This document shows, piece after piece, positions 24,541-31,926 of a stretch of DNA of 33,452 nt (positions are counted from its first letter, which is position 1; the number at the start of each line of letters is the position of its first letter). The DNA is taken from the NCBI GenBank assembly GCA_009929715.1, contig RZZX01000020.1, forward strand, positions 1 through 33,452, in the 5' to 3' direction. Position numbers and translations under genes: made by a program. The DNA comes from Bacteroidia bacterium (lineage in GTDB: Bacteria > Bacteroidota > Bacteroidia > Bacteroidales > Bacteroidaceae). The notes under the pieces are model-generated. The model made no database searches. It had not been told where the DNA came from and was given only the letters and a program-made list of their open reading frames with translations.

Positions 24541-25182
24541 TTATAGGTTCGTAGGATGCGTTCTGAAAATCAGATAATCCCCTTGGCAGTGAATGGTGAA
24601 TAGAGTGTCTCGGGCTTCGTTGAGTGTTCCTTGCCACCAGTTACCGAAGTCGCTCAATGGATAGATCAACCCTTCACCTCGAAGTTCGGTGGCACCAAAA
24701 TTAAAGATAGAAATTTGTTGCCCAGGCACTGACACAAATGTCTGCGTGTTGTGCGCCGGTATAAAGATACCGTAATCGGTGACCATACGTACCTGAACCC
24801 CCATCCGGTAATACTCCATCAGCAGGCTGATGTTGCCCAAGGTATGATCCTCCCGTTTGCCGGTGGCACCGAGAATAACCAATGCTCTTTTTCCTTCTTC
24901 GATGAGGAACTGCACCGCTTTAGTTTGGTCGTTCGTCTCTTGATCTGGATTGTGATGGAGTAGGTGCGCAAATGTCAGCTTGTTTTCGGACGATAACGAG
25001 TCCCCGTCGCCAATAATCGCATCGGGTACGTATCCTCGGCCGATGTACGCATCCGCTGCGCCATCGCAACACACCACATAAGGTGCTTCGGCCAAGAGTT
25101 GTAAGGCTAGAGGGTGAGTAGGGTATTCGCCATTGGCCAGTATTACGGCATCTGGCTGATAATCAATAAGCTTCATTGGCAA
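24541..25182 (-). CDS. Thiamine pyrophosphokinase
   Basis: Transfers pyrophosphate from ATP to thiamine to give the cofactor TPP. 213 residues. The family's catalytic Asp-rich region reads CCDGAADAYIGRGYVPDAII followed at once by GDGDSL. NDQTKAVQFLIEEG and GATGKREDHTLGNISLL follow, both typical of TPK. The C-terminal beta domain binds thiamine (FGATELRGEGLIYPLS). It overlaps the PnuT-like gene by 20 bases and is third in the TPP-riboswitch operon, so imported thiamine is trapped as TPP. The start could also be two codons later (25176). Confidence 0.93.
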   Translation of the reverse strand: MPMKLIDYQPDAVILANGEYPTHPLALQLLAEAPYVVCCDGAADAYIGRGYVPDAIIGDGDSLSSENKLTFAHLLHHNPDQETNDQTKAVQFLIEEGKRALVILGATGKREDHTLGNISLLMEYYRMGVQVRMVTDYGIFIPAHNTQTFVSVPGQQISIFNFGATELRGEGLIYPLSDFGNWWQGTLNEARDTLFTIHCQGDYLIFRTHPTNL

Positions 25183-25747
25183 TCATCAGTTTTTTCCATT
25201 TCAAGTAGCCAAAGATAGCGATTATGGCATAAAGTCCGTATAAAATGGCGGTTAAATAAAGCTCTTTGTAGAGATAAAGCCCACTACTCACTACATCGAC
25301 CAGAATCCAAGCGATCCATTGTTCTACATATTTGCGAGCCAACATCCACATGCCGATAATGCTCAAGGCTGTGGTGAAGCTGTCCCACCAAGGCACAGTA
25401 CTATCCGTGTAGTTAATCAGTACCCAAGCGATACCTACCAAAGCGATCACAAAGACGACCGTCAGCGGAAGATAGAGTTTAAGAGGAGAGCGGGTGATGG
25501 GCAACTCCGTTTTCTGACCCTTCGCATTCCGGCGGTTGCCACCCATCCAGACTACCCAACCGTAAGCGGCTGCCAATAAGTAGTAAATATTAATACCAAA
25601 GTCGGCATATAAGCCTGCGTTATAATAAATAAAGAGATAGATAGCAGGCATAATAATGCCCACTATCCAAAGGTAAATGCTTGCGCGATACTCGAGCCAG
25701 AGGTAAACCAGCCCGATTACCACTCCGCAGAGTTCAAGATAATTCAT
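25163..25747 (-). CDS. pnuT: PnuC-family transporter, probably thiamine (PnuT)
   Basis: 194 residues with about seven membrane segments (LELCGVVIGLVYLWLEY, YLWIVGIIMPAIYLFIYY, YLLAAAYGWVVWMGG and others). The paired-Trp pattern GWVVW and the WMLARKYVEQWIAWILVDV region fit the PnuC fold of facilitators that take up unphosphorylated vitamins. The assignment to thiamine rests on the context: TPP riboswitch and TonB receptor upstream, thiamine pyrophosphokinase overlapping downstream. It begins 12 bases after the receptor stop. Confidence 0.9.
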   Translation of the reverse strand: MNYLELCGVVIGLVYLWLEYRASIYLWIVGIIMPAIYLFIYYNAGLYADFGINIYYLLAAAYGWVVWMGGNRRNAKGQKTELPITRSPLKLYLPLTVVFVIALVGIAWVLINYTDSTVPWWDSFTTALSIIGMWMLARKYVEQWIAWILVDVVSSGLYLYKELYLTAILYGLYAIIAIFGYLKWKKLMIANEAY

Positions 25748-25759
25748 TTTTATAAGTTA

Positions 25760-28036
25760 TTAGAAACGAACAGTTAGATGCGCTAGAACGTTAGTCCCTG
25801 CCATCGGGTAGAAGCGCGGATCGCTGCTTAATACCGGTTTGTTACTCTTCTTATCGCCATCCTTGTAAAGTGCGGCTGTTTGCGAATAACCGTTGGTCTC
25901 ATACGTTGTATTCAACAAGTTGTATATCGACAACCCCGCTGTGATACCTTGAGTATAAGGAGCTTTGAAGGTGTACGCTATATTCAGGTGATGCACAAAA
26001 TAAGCATCGAGTGAATTCTCTTTCATCTCAAAGTTGTCCAAGTATTGGCGGCTCACATACTGCGATTGAAGAGAGGCATCAAATCCGTGATAACTCAATG
26101 AGATCAAACTGTTTCCGATGAACGACGGAGAGAAAGCAATGGTGGTATTCCCTTTGTTGATGGCTGTTTGTGTATACATCTCCTTCCAATTATTGGCGTT
26201 ATAATCGCTCACATACCCCACGTAATTTTTGATTTGATTTTTGCTTAAAGTCCCGTTGATATCCCAGCGCAACCACTTGGTGAGTTTAGCCCCGATCGAA
26301 GCCTCGATACCCATGCGGTAGCTATCTTCTACATTCTCAGCCATCAGCTCACCGATCTCATTCAGCTTACCGTTGAGTACCAATTGATCTTTATAGGCCA
26401 TATAGTAAAGATTCAACCCAGCTGTAAACCGTTCGTTGCGGAAGGTATATCCCAACTCATAATCGAACATTTTCTCAGCTTTCGGATGTTGGTTGAACAG
26501 GCCATCGGTGTAATTATTACGTGTAGGCTCCTTTTGTGCCACAGAAAACGAAGCGTAAACAGTCTGGTTTTTGTTCATTTGCCAGAAGAGTCCTGCTTTC
26601 GGATTAAAGAAGTTGAAATGCTCGTTCAGGTTAAGACGTTGCATCTCACCCGGCTCGGCCGTCCAATCCCAATTATCATTTCGCCCACTAATGGTGTAGC
26701 GGATGTGGCGGAACTGCATATCGGCATACGCATTTAAACCTTTCGCCAGTTCATAGTCGGCTTTCAAATAGACATTTCCATCCGTTTTAGCCCCTTCGTT
26801 GCGATAATACTCATGGTCCGGCGTCAGTTCTGCGGTGTAGTTTTTCACCCAAATCACATTGCCATAGTGGTCGCTGGTGTAGCGGTTTGCTCCTCCCCCT
26901 AAGGTAGCCGATAGCTTTTCGCCTTTATAATTCAGAGAGAATACCCCACCATAGAAATCGCTCCCTACGTTTTTCTTACGCACCAAGTTCGCCTTCTCTT
27001 GTTCCACTCCTGGCTTTTCCGGTAGATAGTAAGGTTGCAAGCCATACTCCTTTAATGTCCGTCCATTCTTATACTCCTGATAAAATCCAAAGCCGTTGGT
27101 GTAGTGCAGCCCCACATTCAGTGACCAAGTATTCGAGAAGAGGTAATCGGCCAAGAGTTGGTAGTGCGTTTGGCGGTAATTATCCATTTGATCGTCATAA
27201 AAGCCAACCACATTTTTGCCTGTGTTATCTTCAATCTCACCGTTCGGGTTATACGTCCGGTCTGTCTCTAGTTGCTTTTTGCTGATACCGTCCCACGCAT
27301 GATAAGTCTTCTCTTTCCCTCCGAAGGAGATAAACTTCACCGTTGCTTTTTCGCCGAAGAATCCCCCTTGTACAAAGTAAGATTTCAGATCCGATGAGGC
27401 CCGATCACGGTAGCCGTCACTTTGGATATTCGACAAACGCGCATCGAAAGCCCAATACTTATTAATCAGTCCCGTACCCACTTTAACCGTCTCCTTGTGT
27501 GTGTTAAAAGAGCCGTATGAACCCGAAACTTCCGAGTAAGCGCGTGACGGAATTCCTTGTGTACGCATGTTGATGCTACCACCGAAAGCCCCGGAACCAT
27601 TGGTCGATGTACCGGCACCACGTTGGATTTGTAGATCCTCGAGCGATGAGGCAAAGTCGGGCGTGTTCACCCAATAGATCGAGTGACTCTCTGCATCATT
27701 CATCGGGATGCCATTGGTGGTCACATTGATACGCGATGGATCAGTGCCACGCACCCGAATACCGGTGTACCCGATGCCCGCACCCGCATCGGACGTTGTA
27801 ATGACCGATGGAGTAAGTGAAAGCAAGAATGGAATATCCTTGCCAAAATTTTGTTTACTGAGTTGTTCTTTCTGAACATTAGTGAACGCCACAGGAGTTT
27901 TCGCTGTAGCGCGTGTCGACATCACCTGTACTTCTTGCAGGTTAATTACTCTCAAGCTGTCTGGTGCTGTTTTTTGTGCACAGACAACAACATTTGCTGC
28001 CAGCAAAGCGGCAACAACAGTTACATTTTTCTTCAT
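25760..28036 (-). CDS. TonB-dependent receptor, probable outer-membrane thiamine transporter
   Basis: 758 residues. A signal peptide (MKKNVTVVAALLAANVVVCA) is followed by a TonB-box-like strand (LQEVQVMSTRA). The plug domain (about 45-165) has IRVRGTDPSRINVTTNGIPM and LQIQRGAGTSTNGSGAFGGS. A beta-barrel ends in aromatic Phe (GTNVLAHLTVRF). No SusD partner is present, consistent with a small-molecule substrate. A TPP riboswitch directly upstream and transport/kinase genes downstream indicate thiamine or its phosphates. Outer-membrane thiamine receptors of this operon type are known from Bacteroides. Confidence 0.93.
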   Translation of the reverse strand: MKKNVTVVAALLAANVVVCAQKTAPDSLRVINLQEVQVMSTRATAKTPVAFTNVQKEQLSKQNFGKDIPFLLSLTPSVITTSDAGAGIGYTGIRVRGTDPSRINVTTNGIPMNDAESHSIYWVNTPDFASSLEDLQIQRGAGTSTNGSGAFGGSINMRTQGIPSRAYSEVSGSYGSFNTHKETVKVGTGLINKYWAFDARLSNIQSDGYRDRASSDLKSYFVQGGFFGEKATVKFISFGGKEKTYHAWDGISKKQLETDRTYNPNGEIEDNTGKNVVGFYDDQMDNYRQTHYQLLADYLFSNTWSLNVGLHYTNGFGFYQEYKNGRTLKEYGLQPYYLPEKPGVEQEKANLVRKKNVGSDFYGGVFSLNYKGEKLSATLGGGANRYTSDHYGNVIWVKNYTAELTPDHEYYRNEGAKTDGNVYLKADYELAKGLNAYADMQFRHIRYTISGRNDNWDWTAEPGEMQRLNLNEHFNFFNPKAGLFWQMNKNQTVYASFSVAQKEPTRNNYTDGLFNQHPKAEKMFDYELGYTFRNERFTAGLNLYYMAYKDQLVLNGKLNEIGELMAENVEDSYRMGIEASIGAKLTKWLRWDINGTLSKNQIKNYVGYVSDYNANNWKEMYTQTAINKGNTTIAFSPSFIGNSLISLSYHGFDASLQSQYVSRQYLDNFEMKENSLDAYFVHHLNIAYTFKAPYTQGITAGLSIYNLLNTTYETNGYSQTAALYKDGDKKSNKPVLSSDPRFYPMAGTNVLAHLTVRF

Positions 28037-28049
28037 GTTGGTAAAATTA

Positions 28050-28128
28050 AGTTCTCTACGCCGGCATTACCCGGTTCAGATTAATATGGGTATGATCTCA
28101 GCCCGTTATATTAAGGCACCCCTTCATC
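28050..28128 (-). ncRNA. TPP riboswitch (THI element)
   Basis: On the minus strand, in order: GGGGTGCC (28115-28122), GGGCTGAGAT with the conserved CTGAGA (28096-28101), ATACCCATA, then GAACCGGGTAATGCCGGCG followed by TAGAGAA (down to 28052). These are the pyrimidine- and pyrophosphate-binding elements of the TPP aptamer. It ends about 15 bases before the receptor ATG, so high TPP should hide the start region or stop transcription. An obvious separate terminator is not seen, which favours translational control. Confidence 0.93.
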
Positions 28129-28142
28129 TGGTGATTCGCAAG

Positions 28143-28173
28143 CAAAAGTAGACTTTTTTTATATACCAACCAA
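28143..28173 (-). promoter_or_regulatory. Promoter of the thiamine operon
   Basis: Minus-strand TACTTTTG (28143-28150) fits the -7 box. TTGG, a one-base variant of TTTG, lies 19 bases upstream (28170-28173). The transcript would start just ahead of the riboswitch. Confidence 0.6.
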
Positions 28174-28235
28174 GGAAATGAAAAAAAGTAGAACAAAAAA
28201 AATCACTTAGACGTTATTGACACGTATTCATTTCT

Positions 28236-28243
28236 TATCTTTG
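28236..28243 (+). promoter_or_regulatory. -7 box for the MscS-type gene
   Basis: TATCTTTG fits TAnnTTTG exactly, 45 bases before the ATG. A good -33 box is not seen. Confidence 0.5.
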
Positions 28244-28288
28244 GAGAGTGAATAACTCTATTGATTTTTAATTTTAAATGATAAGCGT

Positions 28289-29191
28289 ATGTTAATTGAG
28301 CATTTACTTATGGCGACCTCTTTTGTGTCGAATATTCAGCAAGTAACCGATAAATTGGTTGAAAAAGGATCAGCCGATTTAGGCGGATTATCGTCTATGA
28401 CCTCTAAATTGATGGACTGGGGTATTGCTGCCGGTGGACGGATTTTGAGTGCTATTCTAATCTTTATCATCGGACGTTTCATTGTGGGGCTGTTGAATAA
28501 ACTTGTGGCAAAACTTTTGGATAGGCGAAATGTCGACGTGAGTATTAAGTCGTTTGTCCGGAGCTTAGTCAATATCTCATTAACGATTCTTTTAATAATC
28601 GTCATTGTGGGGCAGCTCGGTATTGAGACCACCTCGTTTGCAGCGTTACTCGCCTCTGCCGGTGTGGCTATCGGTATGGCTTTGTCGGGCAACTTGCAGA
28701 ATTTTGCCGGTGGACTGATGGTGCTATTGTTTAAACCTTATAAGGTCGGTGACTGGATTGAAAACCAGAGTGTAGCGGGTACCGTGAAAGAGATTCAGAT
28801 TTTTCACACAATCTTAACCACTGCCGATAATAAAGTGATTTATATTCCGAATGGAGCGTTAAGTAATAACATCGTGACGAATTACAGTGATCAAGTTAGC
28901 CGTCGCGTGGAGTGGGTGATCGGTGTTGACTATGGAGAGGACTATCATAAAGTGGAGCAGGTGCTCCGTGGCATTCTAGCCAATGAGAAACGTTTGTTGG
29001 ATACTCCGGAACCCTTTATTGCTTTGCACGCATTGGCTGCCAGCAGTGTTAATGTTGTGGTGCGTGTGTGGGTTAAAACAGAAGATTACTGGGGTGTTTA
29101 TTTCGATGTGAATAAGCAGATCTATGAAACGTTCAATGCACAAGGTATTAACTTCCCATTTCCGCAACTTACGGTGCATCAAGGCAAGTAA
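28289..29191 (+). CDS. MscS-type mechanosensitive ion channel
   Basis: An inner-membrane channel that opens under membrane tension and releases solutes on osmotic downshock. 300 residues, close to E. coli MscS (286). Three membrane segments are seen: about 45-70 (ILSAILIFIIGRFIVGLL), 85-110 (LVNISLTILLIIVIVGQL), and the pore helix with FAALLASAGVAIGMALSGNLQNFAGGLMVL. The beta domain starts with FKPYKVGDWIE and includes YIPNGALSNNIVTNYS. The cytoplasmic alpha/beta cage follows. ATG 28310 is an alternative start. It is monocistronic, with a hairpin terminator 26 bases after the stop. Confidence 0.95.
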   Translation: MLIEHLLMATSFVSNIQQVTDKLVEKGSADLGGLSSMTSKLMDWGIAAGGRILSAILIFIIGRFIVGLLNKLVAKLLDRRNVDVSIKSFVRSLVNISLTILLIIVIVGQLGIETTSFAALLASAGVAIGMALSGNLQNFAGGLMVLLFKPYKVGDWIENQSVAGTVKEIQIFHTILTTADNKVIYIPNGALSNNIVTNYSDQVSRRVEWVIGVDYGEDYHKVEQVLRGILANEKRLLDTPEPFIALHALAASSVNVVVRVWVKTEDYWGVYFDVNKQIYETFNAQGINFPFPQLTVHQGK

Positions 29192-29216
29192 CAAAGCTTT
29201 TTTTAAGAATAAGAGA

Positions 29217-29254
29217 GTTACCCCCTGGTCTTATGGAAGGTCTCAGGGGGTAAC
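29217..29254. terminator. Terminator hairpin between the MscS-type gene and the 95-codon ORF
   Basis: An 11-bp perfect stem pairs GTTACCCCCTG (29217-29227) with CAGGGGGTAAC (29244-29254) around a 16-nt loop. ATCATTTT follows on the plus strand. Because the flanking genes converge, it may serve both. Confidence 0.7.
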
Positions 29255-29311
29255 ATCATTTTGAGAGTTTTATTATAACACGTTTTGAAAAGGGTTTGTA
29301 AGTCTATTCTT

Positions 29312-29599
29312 TTATTCTTTTTTTATACCGAGTAATTGATTGATCTCTTGTCGTTTATCTAAATCAGTGAAGTAGGCTTCTACTACTTTATAAATATCGA
29401 AATCTCCGCTTGAGCCTGCCGCTAAATCAAGGGTTTCTACCATTTTTCCCACTGCACGATGTATTTTATCGGCATGAATGAAATGCGACTCTTCGCTGTG
29501 AATCAATTTTCTTTCCATGGCTTCAAAAGTATTAAAGTTATATGAAGATAACACTACGTGGTCTGAAAAAGTTCTAAAAGAAGTATTGCTCTTAAACAT
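29312..29599 (-). CDS. Hypothetical protein, 95 residues
   Basis: I do not recognise the product. It is soluble, with a helical-looking middle (FEAMERKLIHSEESHFIHADKIHRAVGKMVETLDL) and an acidic/basic C-terminal helix pair ending DKRQEINQLLGIKKE. No signal peptide or known motif is visible. It is divergent from hipB and separated from it by about 250 bases, and convergent with the MscS-type gene. It could be a small partner or the remnant of a larger gene at the edge of the accessory region. Confidence 0.5.
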   Translation of the reverse strand: MFKSNTSFRTFSDHVVLSSYNFNTFEAMERKLIHSEESHFIHADKIHRAVGKMVETLDLAAGSSGDFDIYKVVEAYFTDLDKRQEINQLLGIKKE

Positions 29600-29788
29600 G
29601 TTTTTGGCAAACCTCTAATGTTATCTCAAGATATTGGCCGAGTTCGTTTCTATTCATTGTTATTAAAGATGTCCTAGCTCCTAATAGAATGAATTGGTAG
29701 GATTTGACCTACTTCTATTTATTCATTCAAAACTTAACGAACTATTTAAGATCCGATTCTTCATAAAAGGATATTCTATCTTGATTGG

Positions 29789-29839
29789 TTTGATAATTGA
29801 GAAACTTTGATTAACTTTGTAAGTGCTCATATATTAGCA
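29789..29839 (+). promoter_or_regulatory. hipBA promoter with dyad operator candidate
   Basis: TTTG (29789-29792), 19 bases, then TAACTTTG (29812-29819): a full Bacteroides -33/-7 promoter. Just downstream, over the predicted transcript start, TGCTCATATATTAGCA (29824-29839) is symmetric in 14 of 16 positions. It is a plausible operator for the HipB-like protein, since HipB-type antitoxins repress their own operon. Confidence 0.65.
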
Positions 29840-29853
29840 TTAAGCATGTAAAA

Positions 29854-30183
29854 ATGGATATAACTGACAATATATTATCACTTATAGATAAAACACCTGA
29901 CTCATTGATGTCTGGTATTGCAAAACGTGTCAAACAGAGACGGTTGGAAAAAGGATGGACTCAAAAGATGCTGGCTGCAAAGGCCGGGCTCTCGTTGCCG
30001 TCTTATAGGCGTTTTGAGTCGTCTGGAGAGATACCATTGCGTTCATTGGTGATGCTTGCTTTCGCACTGGATATGACAGATGAGTTTGAAACTCTTTTTA
30101 ACAGCAGGACTTATCAAAGCATTGACGATATACTAAAAGCGGAGCTACCAAAACAAAGAAAGAGAGGGTATAAGAATGAATAG
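29854..30183 (+). CDS. hipB: HipB-like antitoxin, XRE-family HTH protein
   Basis: 109 residues. A cro/C1-type helix-turn-helix spans about residues 22-75 (VKQRRLEKGWTQKMLAAKAG, then LPSYRRFESSGEIPLRSLVM). The C-terminal tail is basic (PKQRKRGYKNE). By family it binds the operon promoter and the HipA kinase, holding it inactive. Its stop overlaps the hipA start by 8 bases, the usual translational coupling of antitoxin and toxin. The promoter and dyad upstream support self-regulation. Confidence 0.9.
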   Translation: MDITDNILSLIDKTPDSLMSGIAKRVKQRRLEKGWTQKMLAAKAGLSLPSYRRFESSGEIPLRSLVMLAFALDMTDEFETLFNSRTYQSIDDILKAELPKQRKRGYKNE

Positions 30184-31282
30184 TATTTCGATCGTAGAGA
30201 TTTTTATATCGGATAGACGTGTGGGAAGAATGGCTCTTACACCAGAAGGTCTGTGTGGTTTTGAATACGATGCGGATTGGATACAAAGCGGATTTTCGAT
30301 CTCGCCATTCTATCTGCCGTTGAAGTCGGGATTAATGCTAGCAAAGCGAGATCCGTTTGCAGGGAACTTTGGCGTGTTCGACGATAGTTTGCCGGATGGC
30401 TGGGGTAATCTTTTGCTCGACCGCTATTTGCAGGAGAAAGGGATTGATCCGTACAAATTGAATATCTTAGAGCGGCTGTCGCTGATCGGTTCTACGGGGC
30501 GTGGCGCATTGGAGTATCGACCGGACAAAAGCATTGCTACGGATGATGAGTTTCTTGACTTTGACCGTTTAGCAAAAGAGGCAGAGAAGATACTTGAAGG
30601 CAAAGAGAGTGACGGTAATGTTGATTTACTTTATAAATATGGTGGTTCGTCAGGTGGAGCGCGTCCGAAAGTATTTGCCAAGATAGATGGACGAGAGTGG
30701 CTTGTGAAGTTTAAAGCAACCAGCGATCCTGTCAGTGTCGGAGAGATAGAATATAACTACTCACTGCTTGCCAAGGAGTGCGGAATACAAATGGCGGAAA
30801 CTCGCTTGTTCGATCATCGATACTTCGGAGTAGAACGATTCGACAGAACTCCTCAAGGAAAGATTCATACCATCAGTGCAGCTGGATTGCTCAATGCCAA
30901 CTATCGGATTCCAAGTCTTGACTACTCTCTACTATTGAAACTAACATTGAATCTTACCAAGGATATGGAACAGGTGACTGAAATATTCCGCCTGATGGTG
31001 TTTAATCTATTGATTTCAAATCGGGATGATCATGCCAAAAACTTTTCATTCCAATGGATTGACGGAGCGTGGAAGCTGTCGCCTGCTTATGACTTGTTAC
31101 CAAGTAGTGGATTTAATGGTTATCATACCACGACTATAAATGGTAAGGGAGAACCAACACTTGCCGACACGCTTGTGGTGGCAACTGAGATTGGTTTGTC
31201 AAAACAGAGTGCAACCCAGATAATCGATGAGTTGACTGAGAAATGTGTCACCAGAAAGATGATGAAATTTAAACTAAGATAA
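30176..31282 (+). CDS. hipA: HipA-family serine/threonine kinase toxin
   Basis: A toxin kinase; the E. coli HipA member phosphorylates glutamyl-tRNA synthetase and causes dormancy. 368 residues, shorter than E. coli HipA (440) but with both domains: the N-terminal HipA domain (1-115) and the kinase domain. The P-loop-like GGSSGGARPKV is at 156-166, the ATP lysine in WLVKFK near 179, the catalytic loop NRDDHAKNF at 282-290 (Asp284 aligned with E. coli Asp309), and the metal-binding Asp306 in LSPAYDLLP. All key residues are present, so it is probably active. The C-terminus is trimmed relative to E. coli. The cellular target is unknown. Confidence 0.92.
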   Translation: MNSISIVEIFISDRRVGRMALTPEGLCGFEYDADWIQSGFSISPFYLPLKSGLMLAKRDPFAGNFGVFDDSLPDGWGNLLLDRYLQEKGIDPYKLNILERLSLIGSTGRGALEYRPDKSIATDDEFLDFDRLAKEAEKILEGKESDGNVDLLYKYGGSSGGARPKVFAKIDGREWLVKFKATSDPVSVGEIEYNYSLLAKECGIQMAETRLFDHRYFGVERFDRTPQGKIHTISAAGLLNANYRIPSLDYSLLLKLTLNLTKDMEQVTEIFRLMVFNLLISNRDDHAKNFSFQWIDGAWKLSPAYDLLPSSGFNGYHTTTINGKGEPTLADTLVVATEIGLSKQSATQIIDELTEKCVTRKMMKFKLR

Positions 31283-31468
31283 ACTGTTCCATGTGATGAT
31301 CTGATTTGACATGACCGATTGTTGGTTCAACAGCTGCCCGCTGGCAAAAGAGTTTATGCTTTTTTCTTTTCTGTCGATAGGATAGTTTTGGACCGATCCG
31401 TCGTTTATCAATAACAAACACACAAAATCTAGGGTGATTTAGAAAACAGTAAATGTCTGATAAAAAGA
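31283..31468. other. Intergenic tail after hipA, no gene seen
   Basis: 186 bases between the hipA stop and the tRNA-remnant terminator. Short open frames exist on the plus strand, for instance MTDCWFNSCPLAKEF from about 31310, but none is long or recognisable. They may be debris from past insertions. Confidence 0.4.
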
Positions 31469-31499
31469 AAAAGGTTTAGAGATAATCTCTAAACCTTTT
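31469..31499 (-). terminator. Terminator behind the tRNA 3'-end remnant
   Basis: A perfect 14-bp stem pairs AAAAGGTTTAGAGA (31469-31482) with TCTCTAAACCTTTT (31486-31499) and a 3-base loop. On the minus strand it runs into TTTTTCTTTTTATC. It follows the tRNA-like 3' end at 31502-31521 by two bases, so it looks like the native terminator of that former tRNA gene. Confidence 0.8.
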
Positions 31500-31501
31500 C
31501 T

Positions 31502-31521
31502 TGGTGATCCGCCTGGGGCTC
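31502..31521 (-). repeat. tRNA 3'-end remnant, candidate attachment-site scar
   Basis: On the minus strand the bases read GAGCCCCAGGCGGATCACCA: the last part of a T-loop, the T-stem 3' strand CCCCAG, a 3' acceptor strand GCGGATC, and ACCA. The 5' remainder of a tRNA is missing; upstream sequence shows no D- or anticodon arm. A dedicated terminator follows. Such a fragment is what integration of a mobile element into the 3' end of a tRNA gene leaves at its far side. The parent may be tRNA-Lys, judged by memory of Bacteroides tRNA ends, not certain. Confidence 0.6.
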
Positions 31522-31530
31522 ACCACCGAA

Positions 31531-31722
31531 CTATATCTGATTGATATATAGGCAATTATTAAGTCTTCCTTTTTTTAGTCCACCTATTTCGCCACAGATT
31601 ATTTTCTGTATTTTGCTGTGGGCCCCACAGCGGCTTTCAATAGTAATATAAGAATAGCGACTTTTGTCGTGATTTGCAACTGAATTAGCAACTATTTTAT
31701 TATCAAACGAATAAAATATCAC
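31531..31722 (-). CDS. Doubtful 63-codon ORF next to the tRNA remnant
   Basis: A minus-strand frame, starting MIFYSFDNKIVANSVANHDK, ends 9 bases from the tRNA remnant. No family is recognisable and it has no clear promoter. It lies in the non-native-looking side of the putative attachment site and could be a truncated gene of the element or a chance frame. Confidence 0.2.
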   Translation of the reverse strand: MIFYSFDNKIVANSVANHDKSRYSYITIESRCGAHSKIQKIICGEIGGLKKGRLNNCLYINQI

Positions 31723-31832
31723 GAATGTATAATACTTTTTCCAGACCGTTGCCAGATGAGGATATACTGTTAGATCAATTTTATCTCGTTATTTATAGGC
31801 ATCTATTATTTCTTCTCTCCATTTTTTTTTGT

Positions 31833-31840
31833 TACTTTTG
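31833..31840 (+). promoter_or_regulatory. -7 box for the AAA/DUF234 gene
   Basis: TACTTTTG fits TAnnTTTG. TTTC at 31809-31812, one base from TTTG, lies 20 bases upstream. The leader to the ATG would be about 80 nt and contains the repeats at 31867-31896. Confidence 0.55.
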
Positions 31841-31866
31841 TAAATGCATCGCAGAAATTTACCGCC

Positions 31867-31896
31867 GTAAACTTTACGAAGGTAAGTTTTACGAAT
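31867..31896 (+). repeat. Two tandem 15-bp units with palindromic cores
   Basis: GTAAACTTTACGAAG (31867-31881) is followed directly by GTAAGTTTTACGAAT (31882-31896), differing at 3 of 15 positions. The first core, GTAAACTTTAC, is a perfect palindrome around a central C; the second is nearly so. The pair lies in the 5' leader of the AAA/DUF234 gene and may be an operator or RNA-level control site. Confidence 0.6.
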
Positions 31897-31926
31897 AATG
31901 AAAGTTGAATTATAAAAGATACCCTT

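Noticed and set aside
31531..31722. Integrase gene next to the tRNA remnant
   Set aside because: The only frame here is 63 codons without the Arg-His-Arg-Tyr pattern of tyrosine recombinases. An integrase, if present, must lie outside the window.
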